A stretch of DNA of 64,000 bases from Mycobacterium sp. SMC-4 (GTDB lineage Bacteria; Actinomycetota; Actinomycetes; Mycobacteriales; Mycobacteriaceae), in assembly GCF_025263265.1 (NCBI RefSeq), contig NZ_CP079869.1, positions 5,456,001 to 5,520,000 on the forward strand, given 5' to 3'. Shown here piece after piece: positions 36,652-45,405 of the stretch (the first letter of the stretch is position 1; each line of letters starts with the position of its first letter). The translations under genes were made by a program, and so were the position numbers. Below the pieces are notes generated by a model. The model was not told the origin of the DNA and did not search any database. It was given only the letters and a program-made list of their open reading frames with translations.

Positions 36652-37584
36652 GTGGATGTGTTCGGCGACGTGTTCAGGGGGGTGCGGGCGCACGGCTCGC
36701 TGTTCGGCAGTTCGCTGTTGACTCCGCCGTGGGCACTGCATTTCGTCGACGGTGCACCGCTGACGCTGTGTGCGGTCCTAGGCGGTGGTGGGTGGATCGT
36801 CCCCGAGAACGGCGAACCGCAACGACTCGACTCGTACGAGACGGTTGTGGTGCGCGGGCCGGGCACCTTCACTTTCGTCGACGAGATCGACACGGCGGCC
36901 GAGCCGGTGGCCTGCGGTGAGTTCTGCTCGTCACCCGAGCAGGGCGGGGCCAGGCACCGCCTCGGGTGGAGTGACGCCGGAAGCAGCGACGGTGCGACGA
37001 CGCTGATCGTGGGTGCCTATCCCGTGCACGGCGAGATCAGCCGCCGCCTGCTCGACGCTCTGCCGATCGTGTTGCGCGTGGACGCCGGCGGGACCGGCGA
37101 CCCCGTCCTCGATCACCTCGCCGCAGAGGTCGCCCTCGACGTGCCCGGACAGCAGGTGGTGCTGGACCGGCTACTCGATTGGATGTTGGTGTGCACCATC
37201 CGCACATGGTTCGACCGACCGGACGGCGAACCACCGGCTTGGTGGGCGGCTCAGCGCGATCCGGTGGTCGGCGACGCGCTGCGGCTGCTGCACACCGATC
37301 CCGCGGCGCCGTGGACGGTGAAGACGCTCGCCGAACGCATCGGTGTGTCCCGGTCGACGCTGGCCAAACGCTTCACTGACCTGGTGGGCGAGGCACCCCT
37401 GACCTATCTCACACACTGGCGGATGGCCCTCGCAGTAGACCGACTGGTCGACGAACCCGCATCCTCGATCGCCCAAGTGGGGCGTTCGGTCGGCTACGGG
37501 GATCCCTTCGCCTTCAGCGCCGCGTTCAAGCGGGTGCGCGGCGTAAGCCCCCGTGACTTCCGGCGCGGTGCGCTCGGCGCGTGA
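36652..37584 (+). CDS. AraC family regulator with cupin-type sensor domain
   Basis: Transcription regulator of 310 residues. The N-terminus is an AraC-binding cupin-like domain (VDGAPLTLCAVLGGGGWIVP). The C-terminus has both helix-turn-helix elements: WTVKTLAERIGVSRSTLAKR and SIAQVGRSVGYGDPFAFSAA, ending GVSPRDFRRG. GTG 36652 is chosen because it opens the conserved DVFGDVFRGVRAHG; an upstream GTG is possible. It is divergent from the NmrA/PPOX genes, its probable targets. Confidence 0.87.
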   Translation: MDVFGDVFRGVRAHGSLFGSSLLTPPWALHFVDGAPLTLCAVLGGGGWIVPENGEPQRLDSYETVVVRGPGTFTFVDEIDTAAEPVACGEFCSSPEQGGARHRLGWSDAGSSDGATTLIVGAYPVHGEISRRLLDALPIVLRVDAGGTGDPVLDHLAAEVALDVPGQQVVLDRLLDWMLVCTIRTWFDRPDGEPPAWWAAQRDPVVGDALRLLHTDPAAPWTVKTLAERIGVSRSTLAKRFTDLVGEAPLTYLTHWRMALAVDRLVDEPASSIAQVGRSVGYGDPFAFSAAFKRVRGVSPRDFRRGALGA

Positions 37585-37679
37585 CATACGGTGGTGCGTC
37601 CGAGGCAGTGACCGTCTCCATTCGCACCGGCCACTTTGGTAGCGTTCGCAAACCATTCGCCAGAGACCGAGGAGCATGC

Positions 37680-37739
37680 ATGCGCATCGCTGCGCAGTTG
37701 GCCCAGCACCATGACCACACTGAGTGCCTGCATGACTGA
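37680..37739 (+). CDS. 19-residue leader ORF ahead of the acyltransferase gene
   Basis: A GAGGAG site at 37669-37674 is spaced 5 bases from ATG 37680, which opens MRIAAQLAQHHDHTECLHD and stops at 37737-37739. The stop lies within the first codons of the acyltransferase in another frame, overlapping its second candidate ATG (37732). The acyltransferase itself has no comparable site. The peptide is rich in His/Asp/Cys. It may be a translational coupling or attenuation leader; it may also be chance. Confidence 0.4.
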   Translation: MRIAAQLAQHHDHTECLHD

Positions 37740-38502
37740 CGAGCCGGCGATCGCGCCGCCCGGGTGGTTGTCGGCGGCAATACAGACCTACCTGCGGGTG
37801 TACCACCGGCACGAGATACACATCGACGCGGCGGTGCCCGACCGGCCCGTGCTGTTCGTCTGCAACCACGGCTTCGGCGGGGTCATCGATCTCAATGTCG
37901 GAGCCTTCGTCGCGGCACGACAGGCTGCGGGGATCACCAGACCCACCACGGCGATGGTGCATCAGATCGCGTGGACGCTCGGCGCCGGGGCACTGGTCGA
38001 ACGAGTTGGCGGCACACCAGGCAGCCGCGCGGCCGCCGACGCGGCAATCGAAGCCGGTCACAACGTCCTCGTCTTCCCGGGTGGTGACGTCGATGCCGGA
38101 AAGGCGTGGCGCGAACGCAACACGATCAAGTTTCACGGCTCCGGGTTCGCCCGATTGGCACAGGACCACCGGCTTCCGATCGTGCCGGTGGTGACCGCCG
38201 GTGCCGGCGAATCGCTTGTGGTGCTCAGCGATGGTCAGGCCGTCGCCCAGGCGCTCGGATTGCCTAAGCGCCTGCGTATCAAGTCCCTTCCGCTCAGCGT
38301 GTCGATCCCATGGGGTCTGAATCTCGGCGTCGTCGGCCTGCTGCCCTATCTGCCGCTACCCACCAAGCTCGTCACCGCGGTCATGCCCGAGATGACGTCG
38401 AATCAGGCTGAATCAGCCGAAGACTTCGCCGAGCGCGTCCGGTCGACCATGCAGGGGCGTCTCGACGCCCTGACCGCGCGGCGCACACCCCTCATCGGCT
38501 GA
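37711..38502 (+). CDS. Lysophospholipid/glycerol-lipid acyltransferase family protein
   Basis: Membrane-associated O-acyltransferase related to PlsC/MGAT-like enzymes. The catalytic region reads FVCNHGFGGVIDLN; His is present but the usual HX4D spacing is altered. The phosphate-binding FPEG-type motif appears as VFPGGDVDAGKAW, and GLPIVPVV-like LPIVPVVTAGAGES follows. ATG 37711 and ATG 37732 are both possible; the former overlaps the TGA of a second tiny ORF. Product 263 residues. Acceptor could be a glycerolipid or another mycobacterial lipid. It is convergent with the P450 operon. Confidence 0.78.
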   Translation: MTTLSACMTDEPAIAPPGWLSAAIQTYLRVYHRHEIHIDAAVPDRPVLFVCNHGFGGVIDLNVGAFVAARQAAGITRPTTAMVHQIAWTLGAGALVERVGGTPGSRAAADAAIEAGHNVLVFPGGDVDAGKAWRERNTIKFHGSGFARLAQDHRLPIVPVVTAGAGESLVVLSDGQAVAQALGLPKRLRIKSLPLSVSIPWGLNLGVVGLLPYLPLPTKLVTAVMPEMTSNQAESAEDFAERVRSTMQGRLDALTARRTPLIG

Positions 38503-38541
38503 ACGACGGCGCCGCCGGCCTTTCGCTCCCATGCGCGCGCC

Positions 38542-39750
38542 TCACGCGGCCGGAATGAGCCGTATCGGCAGGCAGGCGTGACGGTGAATGATGTTGTTGA
38601 CCGCCCAGGTCGGCTCCGCGACGACCTCGATGCGGTCGACGCGATCGATGAGGGCTTTGAGCAGGGCGGTCGTTTCCAGCCGTGCCAGTCCTTGGCCTGC
38701 GCAGGCGTGGGCGCCGTTGCCGAACCCGACGTGGCGTCCGGCATCGTTTCGAATGTCAAAGACATCAGGGTTATCCCATTCGCGCTCATCGCGGTTGGCC
38801 GATGCGTACACCACCAGCACCCTCGCACCAGCGGCAATGGGAGCTCCGTCAATTTGAGTGCTGTGCAGAGTCTTTCGGGTGAATGCACGCAGCGGTGACT
38901 CATAGCGGACGACCTCGTTGACTGCGTTGGACAGCAGCGCGGGATTGTCTCTGAGCAATTGCCATTGCTCGGGATGGGTGGCGAACAGGTAGATGGCGCT
39001 GGAGATGGCGCTGATCGTGGTGTCCAGCGATGGGGCGATGTAGTCGATCAGCAGCGGCGGTACCTCCTCGGCGGACAGGGTGCCCTCCTCGACCGCGGTG
39101 AGCAGTTCGTGTGCCATGCTGCCGGGCAGTACGTTGCGCTCCCGCACGACGCGGCGCGCGAAGCGCAGCATGTGCAGGCTGCGCGCTACGGCTCTGAGCG
39201 CCTGCATGTTCGCCGGCCCGAGAATGTCGAATGTCGCTGCGGCCCATTCGATGAGATGCTGGCGTTGGTCTCGGGGCCATCCCACCAGGTCGGGCACGAG
39301 GGCCAACGGAAGCGCGGTGGCGAGGTCGGTCACCGCATCGACACTGCCCCGTTCGACAGCACTGTCGACGATCGACCGGGCCCGGGCCTCGACGTCATCG
39401 CCGAGAGTGCGCAGCGCTCTGGGCATCAACCGATGGGCGACGAGTTTGCGGCGCCGGTCATGGTCGGCACCGTCGCTATTGAGGGTGGTGCCGCGTGAGA
39501 GCCGGTTGGTCAGCGGGTTGGCCGCAACGCCGTGTCCGGACAAGAACAGGCCATCGTCACGCAGGGTGGCCTTGCATTCGGCGTAGCGCGGCAGTGCGTA
39601 GAGGCGTTGGCGGGACAGCCACACGACGGAGCCCAGTTCACGTAAAGCGCGGTAGTGCGGGTAGGGATCGAGGATCGCCGAGCGAGCGTAGATGTCGGGC
39701 CGGTACACCGGCACGGTCGAGGAGTGACGAAACACGATGTTATTCCTCAT
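38542..39750 (-). CDS. Cytochrome P450 (last gene of cluster 2 operon)
   Basis: Heme monooxygenase of 402 residues. The heme loop is VGFGNGAHACAGQGLARLE with Cys350; the ExxR pair is Glu279-Arg282; the I-helix has PSLDTT (usual AGxDTT with Pro-Ser in place of Ala-Gly). No reductase or ferredoxin gene is adjacent. The ATG at 39750 overlaps the TGA of the upstream monooxygenase as ATGA. In this operon it could perform the first hydroxylation or a demethylation of the aromatic substrate (inference). Confidence 0.9.
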   Translation of the reverse strand: MRNNIVFRHSSTVPVYRPDIYARSAILDPYPHYRALRELGSVVWLSRQRLYALPRYAECKATLRDDGLFLSGHGVAANPLTNRLSRGTTLNSDGADHDRRRKLVAHRLMPRALRTLGDDVEARARSIVDSAVERGSVDAVTDLATALPLALVPDLVGWPRDQRQHLIEWAAATFDILGPANMQALRAVARSLHMLRFARRVVRERNVLPGSMAHELLTAVEEGTLSAEEVPPLLIDYIAPSLDTTISAISSAIYLFATHPEQWQLLRDNPALLSNAVNEVVRYESPLRAFTRKTLHSTQIDGAPIAAGARVLVVYASANRDEREWDNPDVFDIRNDAGRHVGFGNGAHACAGQGLARLETTALLKALIDRVDRIEVVAEPTWAVNNIIHRHACLPIRLIPAA

Positions 39751-41339
39751 CGTTGGTGGGCAGATGCGCTACGTGGCCAGGGCTGCGGGGACCCCGAGGG
39801 ATGGTCCGGGAACAGCGGGACAGCGCGGCACAGCGCGCTGAGATCTCGGCCGGCGACCATGACGGTGCGGTCGGGTCGTACCACCGCCGCCGCCACATGG
39901 TGGCGACCCAGCCAGCCAGCCAGCTCCGACCCCGCAGCGACGAAGACCGTCCGCGCACCCCGGGCGGCCACGATGTCCTGCTGCGCCCTAGTCAGGGCGA
40001 CCTTGGTAAGGACGGAGAATCCCGCGCCCAGCTCGTCATCGACGCGACGCTGGTTGTCGAGCAGTGCATTCGGGCACAGTCGACCGGTGATGCCGCGTGT
40101 CAGCAGGGTGCGCTGGACCAGTGCTGAGGACCGCAGCGGCGGAGTCTGCGAATCGGTGACCTTCGCCCGTAGCCCCGGCACCAGGTGCAATCGAGGCAAC
40201 ACCAGTCTTCGCGTGGCGGTGCCGAGGCGACCGCCGGCGGTCATCGCACGTCCGACATTGAGCGCGAGGGTGATCATGGCGCGGGCGTGAGGTCGGCGTT
40301 CGGCTTCGTAGCTGTCCAGCACGCCGGGTGACAGACTGCGGTGGTGGACGGCGGCGATCTTCCAGGCCAGGTTCATCGCATCGCGTAGTCCGGCACCCAT
40401 GCCCTGGCCGATGAACGGAGGGGTCAGGTGGGCGGCGTCGCCGAGCAGAAAGATGTTGCCGCGCCGCCAGCGGTCGGCGATCTGAGCGCGGAAGGTGTAC
40501 TCGGCGACCCGCATCACCTGTAACTCGACATCGTCGACGTGAGACGTCCACGGATTGATCAGCGGACGCAGGGCAGCCAGGGTGAGATAGTCGTCGACGG
40601 ACTCTCCGTCGAGCAGCGCGAATTCCCAGCGGTATCGCGCGGGGCCGATGCGCATGTAGGTGCCCGCCCGTTGCCCGTCGCAGACCTGATGCACGCCCTC
40701 CCACTGCCGCAGATCAGCGGTGGTGGTGATGTCGACGACCAGCCAGCGCTGGTCGAACTTCAGGTTGCGCATCGACGCTCCGATGGCGCCGCGTACCACG
40801 CTGTTGGCGCCGTCGCAGCCCAGCACGAAGTCGGCGGAGATCACCACCTCCTGCTCGTCGATGCGGTCGCGCACACGCAGGCGCAGTGCACCGGTCGCTG
40901 CGTCTGATTGGACGTCGAGGACCTCGACGTCACCACGGAACCGGGCGCACGGATAGCGGGTGAGGTTGCGGCGAAGCAACTCCTCCAGTTCGGGTTGGTC
41001 GAACATGCTCGCGGCTGGAAATCCGTTGTGGGTCACTGCGGTATCGCGCCGAAACTCGGCCAGTACCGACAGATGCCGATCGACCAGACGTAGCCCCATG
41101 GCTGGGCGGGAGATCACGGCGAAGCCTTCGGCGACGCCGAGTCTGGCCAGGATGCGGTAGACCTCGTCGTCGAGGTGCACCGCGCGCGGCTGCGGATAGA
41201 CCTGGGGCCACCGGTCCAGCACCAACGTCTGCACGCCGTACTGGGCCAGCAGGGTAGCCGCGGTGATCCCGGTGGGGCCGCCGCCCACGATGACCACCGG
41301 GACGTGCTCGGTGGGCAGGTCGGCCGCGGCGTGCGTCAT
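39747..41339 (-). CDS. FAD-dependent monooxygenase, MhpA-like (cluster 2)
   Basis: Flavin hydroxylase of the 3-(3-hydroxyphenyl)propionate hydroxylase family. FAD motif VVIVGGGPTGITAATLLAQY, DG motif LGCDGANSVVRGAIG and GD motif FLLGDAAHLTPPFIGQGMGA are intact. The segment PRAVHLDDEVYRIL is typical of MhpA relatives. Both ends are ATGA overlaps, with the P450 downstream and the ligase upstream. It probably makes the catechol-type substrate of the VOC dioxygenase in the same operon. Confidence 0.88.
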   Translation of the reverse strand: MTHAAADLPTEHVPVVIVGGGPTGITAATLLAQYGVQTLVLDRWPQVYPQPRAVHLDDEVYRILARLGVAEGFAVISRPAMGLRLVDRHLSVLAEFRRDTAVTHNGFPAASMFDQPELEELLRRNLTRYPCARFRGDVEVLDVQSDAATGALRLRVRDRIDEQEVVISADFVLGCDGANSVVRGAIGASMRNLKFDQRWLVVDITTTADLRQWEGVHQVCDGQRAGTYMRIGPARYRWEFALLDGESVDDYLTLAALRPLINPWTSHVDDVELQVMRVAEYTFRAQIADRWRRGNIFLLGDAAHLTPPFIGQGMGAGLRDAMNLAWKIAAVHHRSLSPGVLDSYEAERRPHARAMITLALNVGRAMTAGGRLGTATRRLVLPRLHLVPGLRAKVTDSQTPPLRSSALVQRTLLTRGITGRLCPNALLDNQRRVDDELGAGFSVLTKVALTRAQQDIVAARGARTVFVAAGSELAGWLGRHHVAAAVVRPDRTVMVAGRDLSALCRAVPLFPDHPSGSPQPWPRSASAHQR

Positions 41340-43222
41340 CGCTGGTCGATCTCGTGGGTTACCGGGAAGGACTTCGCCAGCCGTTCAACGGCAACGCGGT
41401 CGGCGGTGGGGTCGAGGGCGATGGTGACGGTGGGGGTACCGGCGCTGACGTGGCCGCGGACGCGCAGCACCCCGGGTTGACCGGCGAGCGCGTCGGCGAG
41501 CGCCTGCTCGGCGGCCATCGCCCGCAGCGGCACCTTGTAGGGCTTGCCGACATCGGTCACGGGTATCGCCTCGATGATGGTGACGTCCTTGGGTACGGCG
41601 GCGCGTTCGGTGATGCATTCGGCGGCAAAGGAAGTCAGCTCCTCACCGGTGATGTCGGCGCCGGGGCGCACGGTCACGAAGCCAACCGGCACCTCGCCGG
41701 AGTGGACGTCTGGTCGCGCGACCGCGGCGGCAGCCGTGACGTCGGGATGGGCCAGCAGCGCGTCCTCGATCAGGGCGGGGTCGATGTTGTGGCCGCCGCG
41801 GATGATGAGGTCTTTGGCGCGCCCGGCGAGGTAGATGAAGCCGTCGTCGTCGACGCGCGCCAGATCGCCGGTGTCCAGCCAGCCGTCGCGTAGGACGCCG
41901 CGGCCGTCGAGAAGGTAGCCGTCGTCGGTGCGAGCGGTGACGTAGCCGGGGAAGATGGTGGGTCCGCTGAGGGCCAACGTCCCGACCTGGCCGGCGGGCA
42001 GGTCGTGCCAGGTGCCGTCGTCGGCGATCTCGACGGTCTTGACCTGCTGATAGGCCATGCGTTGGCCGACGGCGCCGGGTCGCGGATGGTCGGCGAAACT
42101 GCGCGCGCTGGCGCAGGTGGCCTCGGTGAGGCCGTACCCTTCGACCAGGGCTACCCCGGTGGCGTCGAGGAAATCCTGACGCACGGTTTCGGGCAGCGCC
42201 GAGGCCCCCGAGACCGCGGAGGTCAGGGTGGAGATGTCGGCGTCGACCGGAATCTGGGCGAGCACCGCATACACGGTCGGCACGGCGCTCATGGCCGCCA
42301 GCCGGTGGTGTTCGACGAGGCGCCAGAAGTTCTGGTAGAGGCCGACGTCGCGGTATCCGAGGGGGCCGGCCCAGACCACCGGCTGGCCACGCAGCAGGGG
42401 CGCCAGCAGCGTCACGATCAGGGCGTTGACGTGGAACAGGGGCAGGGCGGCGAACACGACGGCGTCCTCGTCGAGGTCGGCGTTGACGGCCACCATCCAG
42501 GCGTCGCTCACTTCGTTGCCGTGGGTGTGGGCGGCCAGCTTCGGCATGCCGGTGGTGCCGCCGGTGTGAAACAGTGCGGCCAGATCATCGGGCTCGGCAT
42601 GCCCGTCCTGGAGGGGTTCGGCGGTGTGGGTGTCGGCCAGGGCGGACAGATGGGCCACCGTGACACCTGGGATCTCGGGCGGATCGCCGGCCGGGCCGTC
42701 GGCCAGCGTCGGGCGCAGCAGCAGCACGGTGTCGATCAGACCCGCGCCGGCCAGGTGCGCCGCTCGCTCCACACCGTCGGGATCAAGTTCGGGCGCTGCG
42801 GTGATCAGCACTCGTGCACCCGAGAGCCGGGCCAACTCGGCGACCTGCTCACCGGACAACGATCCGTTGATGGGAGCAGCGATGCCGGCGGCTTGGGCCG
42901 CCAATGTGGCGGTGATCAGTTCCTCACAGTTGGGGCTGATCAGCAGCACGGCGTCCTGTCGGCGTACGCCGGACTCGCGCAACACTTTCGCTGCACGGGT
43001 GACGTCGGCGGCGAGGTCGCCATAGGTGCGTTGGGCCCCGGCTTGGTAGTTGGTTCCGTCGGGCAGCACGGTGACCGCGGTGCGGTTGGGCCACAACTGT
43101 GCGGCGCGGAGCACGGCCTCGTAGGTGCAGGCCGGCAGGCCGCGGCGGCTCAGCGGGATCTGTTCGATGGCGGCGAGGTCGTCGGGTGATTGCGCTGCGG
43201 GCCAGAGCAAGGCGTCGTTCAT
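41336..43222 (-). CDS. AMP-forming acyl/aryl-CoA ligase (cluster 2)
   Basis: ANL superfamily enzyme that activates a carboxylic acid as adenylate and then thioester. Motif A3 is LFHTGGTTGMPKLAAHTH; A5 is VEGYGLTEAT; A7/A8 are LDTGDLARVDDDGFIYLAGRAKD; the C-terminal catalytic Lys lies in TDVGKPYKVPL. ATG 43222 overlaps the FAH TGA as ATGA and gives 628 residues. Its presence implies that the pathway goes through an aryl- or acyl-CoA, in contrast to cluster 1, which lacks a ligase. Confidence 0.88.
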   Translation of the reverse strand: MNDALLWPAAQSPDDLAAIEQIPLSRRGLPACTYEAVLRAAQLWPNRTAVTVLPDGTNYQAGAQRTYGDLAADVTRAAKVLRESGVRRQDAVLLISPNCEELITATLAAQAAGIAAPINGSLSGEQVAELARLSGARVLITAAPELDPDGVERAAHLAGAGLIDTVLLLRPTLADGPAGDPPEIPGVTVAHLSALADTHTAEPLQDGHAEPDDLAALFHTGGTTGMPKLAAHTHGNEVSDAWMVAVNADLDEDAVVFAALPLFHVNALIVTLLAPLLRGQPVVWAGPLGYRDVGLYQNFWRLVEHHRLAAMSAVPTVYAVLAQIPVDADISTLTSAVSGASALPETVRQDFLDATGVALVEGYGLTEATCASARSFADHPRPGAVGQRMAYQQVKTVEIADDGTWHDLPAGQVGTLALSGPTIFPGYVTARTDDGYLLDGRGVLRDGWLDTGDLARVDDDGFIYLAGRAKDLIIRGGHNIDPALIEDALLAHPDVTAAAAVARPDVHSGEVPVGFVTVRPGADITGEELTSFAAECITERAAVPKDVTIIEAIPVTDVGKPYKVPLRAMAAEQALADALAGQPGVLRVRGHVSAGTPTVTIALDPTADRVAVERLAKSFPVTHEIDQR

Positions 43223-44157
43223 GCGTGCCGCACCGCCAGCCGCTGCGCACCGAGATCGATGGCGCCATCGTCGGTGGCGATCGATGCTTCCACGACGTCG
43301 CCGTGCTGCAGGTACTTCGGGTTCTTGGCCTGCCGGGAGAAGAAGGCCTTCCACTTGACTGCCGGCGGCAGCAGGTTGCCGATCATCTCGATCGGCTTGG
43401 GTGGAGCGGTCAGTGCGGTGCCCGCCGGGGTGCCGGTGAGGATCAGATCGCCGACCGCCAGGTCTTGGAAGCGAGTCAGCGACTGCAGCGCCTGCAACGG
43501 TCGGTAAAGCATGTCCCCGTCGACGATCGAGTTCTGGCGTTCCTGGCCACTGACACGCAGACGCAGGCGCAGGTCGCCGAAGCGCGCCAGCTCTGCGGGC
43601 TCCAACAACACCAACGCCGGCCCTACCGGGGTGAAGGTCGGATACGACTTGGCTTCGTAGAACTGCGTTTGCGGCAACTGGATGTCGCGCGCGGACACAT
43701 CATTGGTGATGGTCAGGCCGGCGATGTAGTCGGCCAGATTCGCATCGGTGATGCTGGTGCCCACCGGGATGTCTTGTCCGATCACGAGTCCGATTTCGAC
43801 TTCGTAGTCCAGCAAGCCGACATGCGACGGCCGAACGATCTCATCGAAAGGTCCGGTGATCGATGCCGACGACTTACGGAAGAAGGTGAGCGGCACCGTC
43901 TTTGGATCCATGCCTGAATCCTTGACGTGCGACTCGAAATTGGTCATCTGGGCGATGACACGACAGGGGGCCGTCACCGGTGACAGCAGTTCGAGCTCGT
44001 CGATGGCGACGGATCCCTCCGAGGCCGCCGCGTCGTCGATGGCCGCACGGTCGGCGAGGAGCTCAGCGGTACTGGTGGCCTGAGTGGCGATCTTGGCAGC
44101 CCCAGTGGGCATCTGCACCCACCAGGAGTCCTTCGTGCGAAGTATGGAAACAGTCAT
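43219..44157 (-). CDS. Fumarylacetoacetate hydrolase family protein (cluster 2)
   Basis: Metal-dependent hydrolase/decarboxylase of dioxo-acid cleavage products. Metal ligands are in LLDYEVEIGLV and TNDVSARDIQLPQ; the LTGTPAG loop is present. It is paralogous to the protein at 28665-29624. Start ATG 44157 (MTVSILRTKD) overlaps the VOC TGA as ATGA; upstream in-frame codons would run into the VOC gene and are rejected. Product 312 residues. Confidence 0.88.
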   Translation of the reverse strand: MTVSILRTKDSWWVQMPTGAAKIATQATSTAELLADRAAIDDAAASEGSVAIDELELLSPVTAPCRVIAQMTNFESHVKDSGMDPKTVPLTFFRKSSASITGPFDEIVRPSHVGLLDYEVEIGLVIGQDIPVGTSITDANLADYIAGLTITNDVSARDIQLPQTQFYEAKSYPTFTPVGPALVLLEPAELARFGDLRLRLRVSGQERQNSIVDGDMLYRPLQALQSLTRFQDLAVGDLILTGTPAGTALTAPPKPIEMIGNLLPPAVKWKAFFSRQAKNPKYLQHGDVVEASIATDDGAIDLGAQRLAVRHA

Positions 44158-45296
44158 GATGCAGCAACTTTCAGTAGTCCGATGAGCCGGTTGAGATCGA
44201 ATTCGTTGTCGCCGCGCAACGCCGTGACCATCGAGGTGACCTGGTGGCGCGCTGCGCGCGGGCTCGCCTCGAGGAAGTCCTTGGTTGCCGGTGGGCCCCA
44301 TTGCGCCAGACCCGAAGCGGTGAACGGAGCCCACCCCGGTTCGAGCGTGCTGTCGAACATGTCACCGTCGGCATAGTGCTCGACCAGAAACCCGTCGGGG
44401 TCGCGCCAGTAATCGAACAGTTGGCTGCCCTGGATGTGGCGCCCGATGCCCCAGGACCGGAAGTAGCCGCGCTCCTGTAGATATTCGCCGCCGGCGGCCA
44501 GCGCATCGAGATCACCGACCTCGTAGGCCGAGTGCACGTAACGGTTGGACGGCCCCAGTGCCAGAGCCAGCGTGTGGTGGTCGGCCGGGGTCGCGCCGCG
44601 GTCGCAGCGGATGAAGCTCATGGCCGGTCCGCGCTCGCGCTGGCCGGGGAAGAACAGGAAATCGCTGACGATCATCCCGAACGTGTCGAGATACCAGTTG
44701 AGTGTCTTCAGGTACGTGGTGGATTGCAGTACCACGTGCCCGAGGCGCTGGATCCGGGCGGGGACCCGCGGCGGACGGACGGTGGCATTGATGCGTGCGT
44801 TCTCTGCTCCGGTGTTGACCACCTGCGCAGCCTGCGCGGGTTGGGCGGGAAGGTCGTGCAGCCCGGCGACGACCTTGACCGCCATGCCGCTGGGATCTGT
44901 CAACTGCACGGCCACACCACCGAGGGACTCCGGCAGCGGGTGCATCGGAGCCCCGGTCTTGTCGGCCAGACGCAGTACGTCGATTTCGTCGGCGGCGCGC
45001 AAGGCCAGTCCGGCGAAGCGAGTGTGTTTGCCGCGCCGCAGCAGCACACAGGGCGCTCCCGGATTGGTGCCTCGCAAATGCAACTGTTCCGGTGCGCGCA
45101 GGGCCACGCCGAACCCGAACGCTCGAGCAAAGGCCTCCGCGCGCGTCAGATCGGGCTTGTCGAACTCCACCCAGGCGATATCGGCCACCCGAATCAGCGG
45201 ATCACGGGATCGGCCCGAGTGCTCGCCGCGGAGTGCACCACGTTCGCTGTGTAAGTCCTTGTGCCCGTCGGTCACCGGTGTCACTGCGTGCGCCAC
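44154..45296 (-). CDS. Two-domain extradiol-type dioxygenase (VOC superfamily, first gene of cluster 2)
   Basis: Probable catechol meta-cleavage dioxygenase. Two VOC modules span about 30-150 and 180-330 of 380 residues. The metal triad is in the second: His187 (LGHVVLQST), His255 (RYVHSAYEVGD) and Glu306 (FLVEHYADGD). GTG 45296 is selected because GGAGGAGG stands 5 bases before it. It heads the five-gene operon and is divergent from the TetR gene across an inverted repeat. The ring substrate is unknown; biphenyl-, homoprotocatechuate- or polycyclic-type catechols are alternatives. Confidence 0.85.
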   Translation of the reverse strand: MAHAVTPVTDGHKDLHSERGALRGEHSGRSRDPLIRVADIAWVEFDKPDLTRAEAFARAFGFGVALRAPEQLHLRGTNPGAPCVLLRRGKHTRFAGLALRAADEIDVLRLADKTGAPMHPLPESLGGVAVQLTDPSGMAVKVVAGLHDLPAQPAQAAQVVNTGAENARINATVRPPRVPARIQRLGHVVLQSTTYLKTLNWYLDTFGMIVSDFLFFPGQRERGPAMSFIRCDRGATPADHHTLALALGPSNRYVHSAYEVGDLDALAAGGEYLQERGYFRSWGIGRHIQGSQLFDYWRDPDGFLVEHYADGDMFDSTLEPGWAPFTASGLAQWGPPATKDFLEASPRAARHQVTSMVTALRGDNEFDLNRLIGLLKVAAS

Positions 45297-45364
45297 CTCA
45301 GCCTCCTCCACATCAAGTTGAGGAAATCGTCACATACGCGGAATCGCTCAGTCAAGGATTCTGA

Positions 45365-45388
45365 CGAAATCCTCAGAATTGGATTTCG
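45365..45388. promoter_or_regulatory. Probable TetR operator: perfect 8-8-8 inverted repeat
   Basis: CGAAATCC (45365-45372) and GGATTTCG (45381-45388) are perfect inverted arms around 8 bases. A second overlapping dyad pairs ATTCTGA (45358-45364) with TCAGAAT (45373-45379). The block lies 17 bases before the TetR start and 69 bases before the VOC start, in a 109-base divergent region, as expected for an autoregulated TetR operator. Confidence 0.65.
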
Positions 45389-45405
45389 CTGATATTCTCT
45401 GCGTC

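Noticed and set aside
42005..43189. 394-codon plus-strand frame opposite the AMP ligase
   Set aside because: Gly/Gln/His-rich shadow with no recognisable fold.
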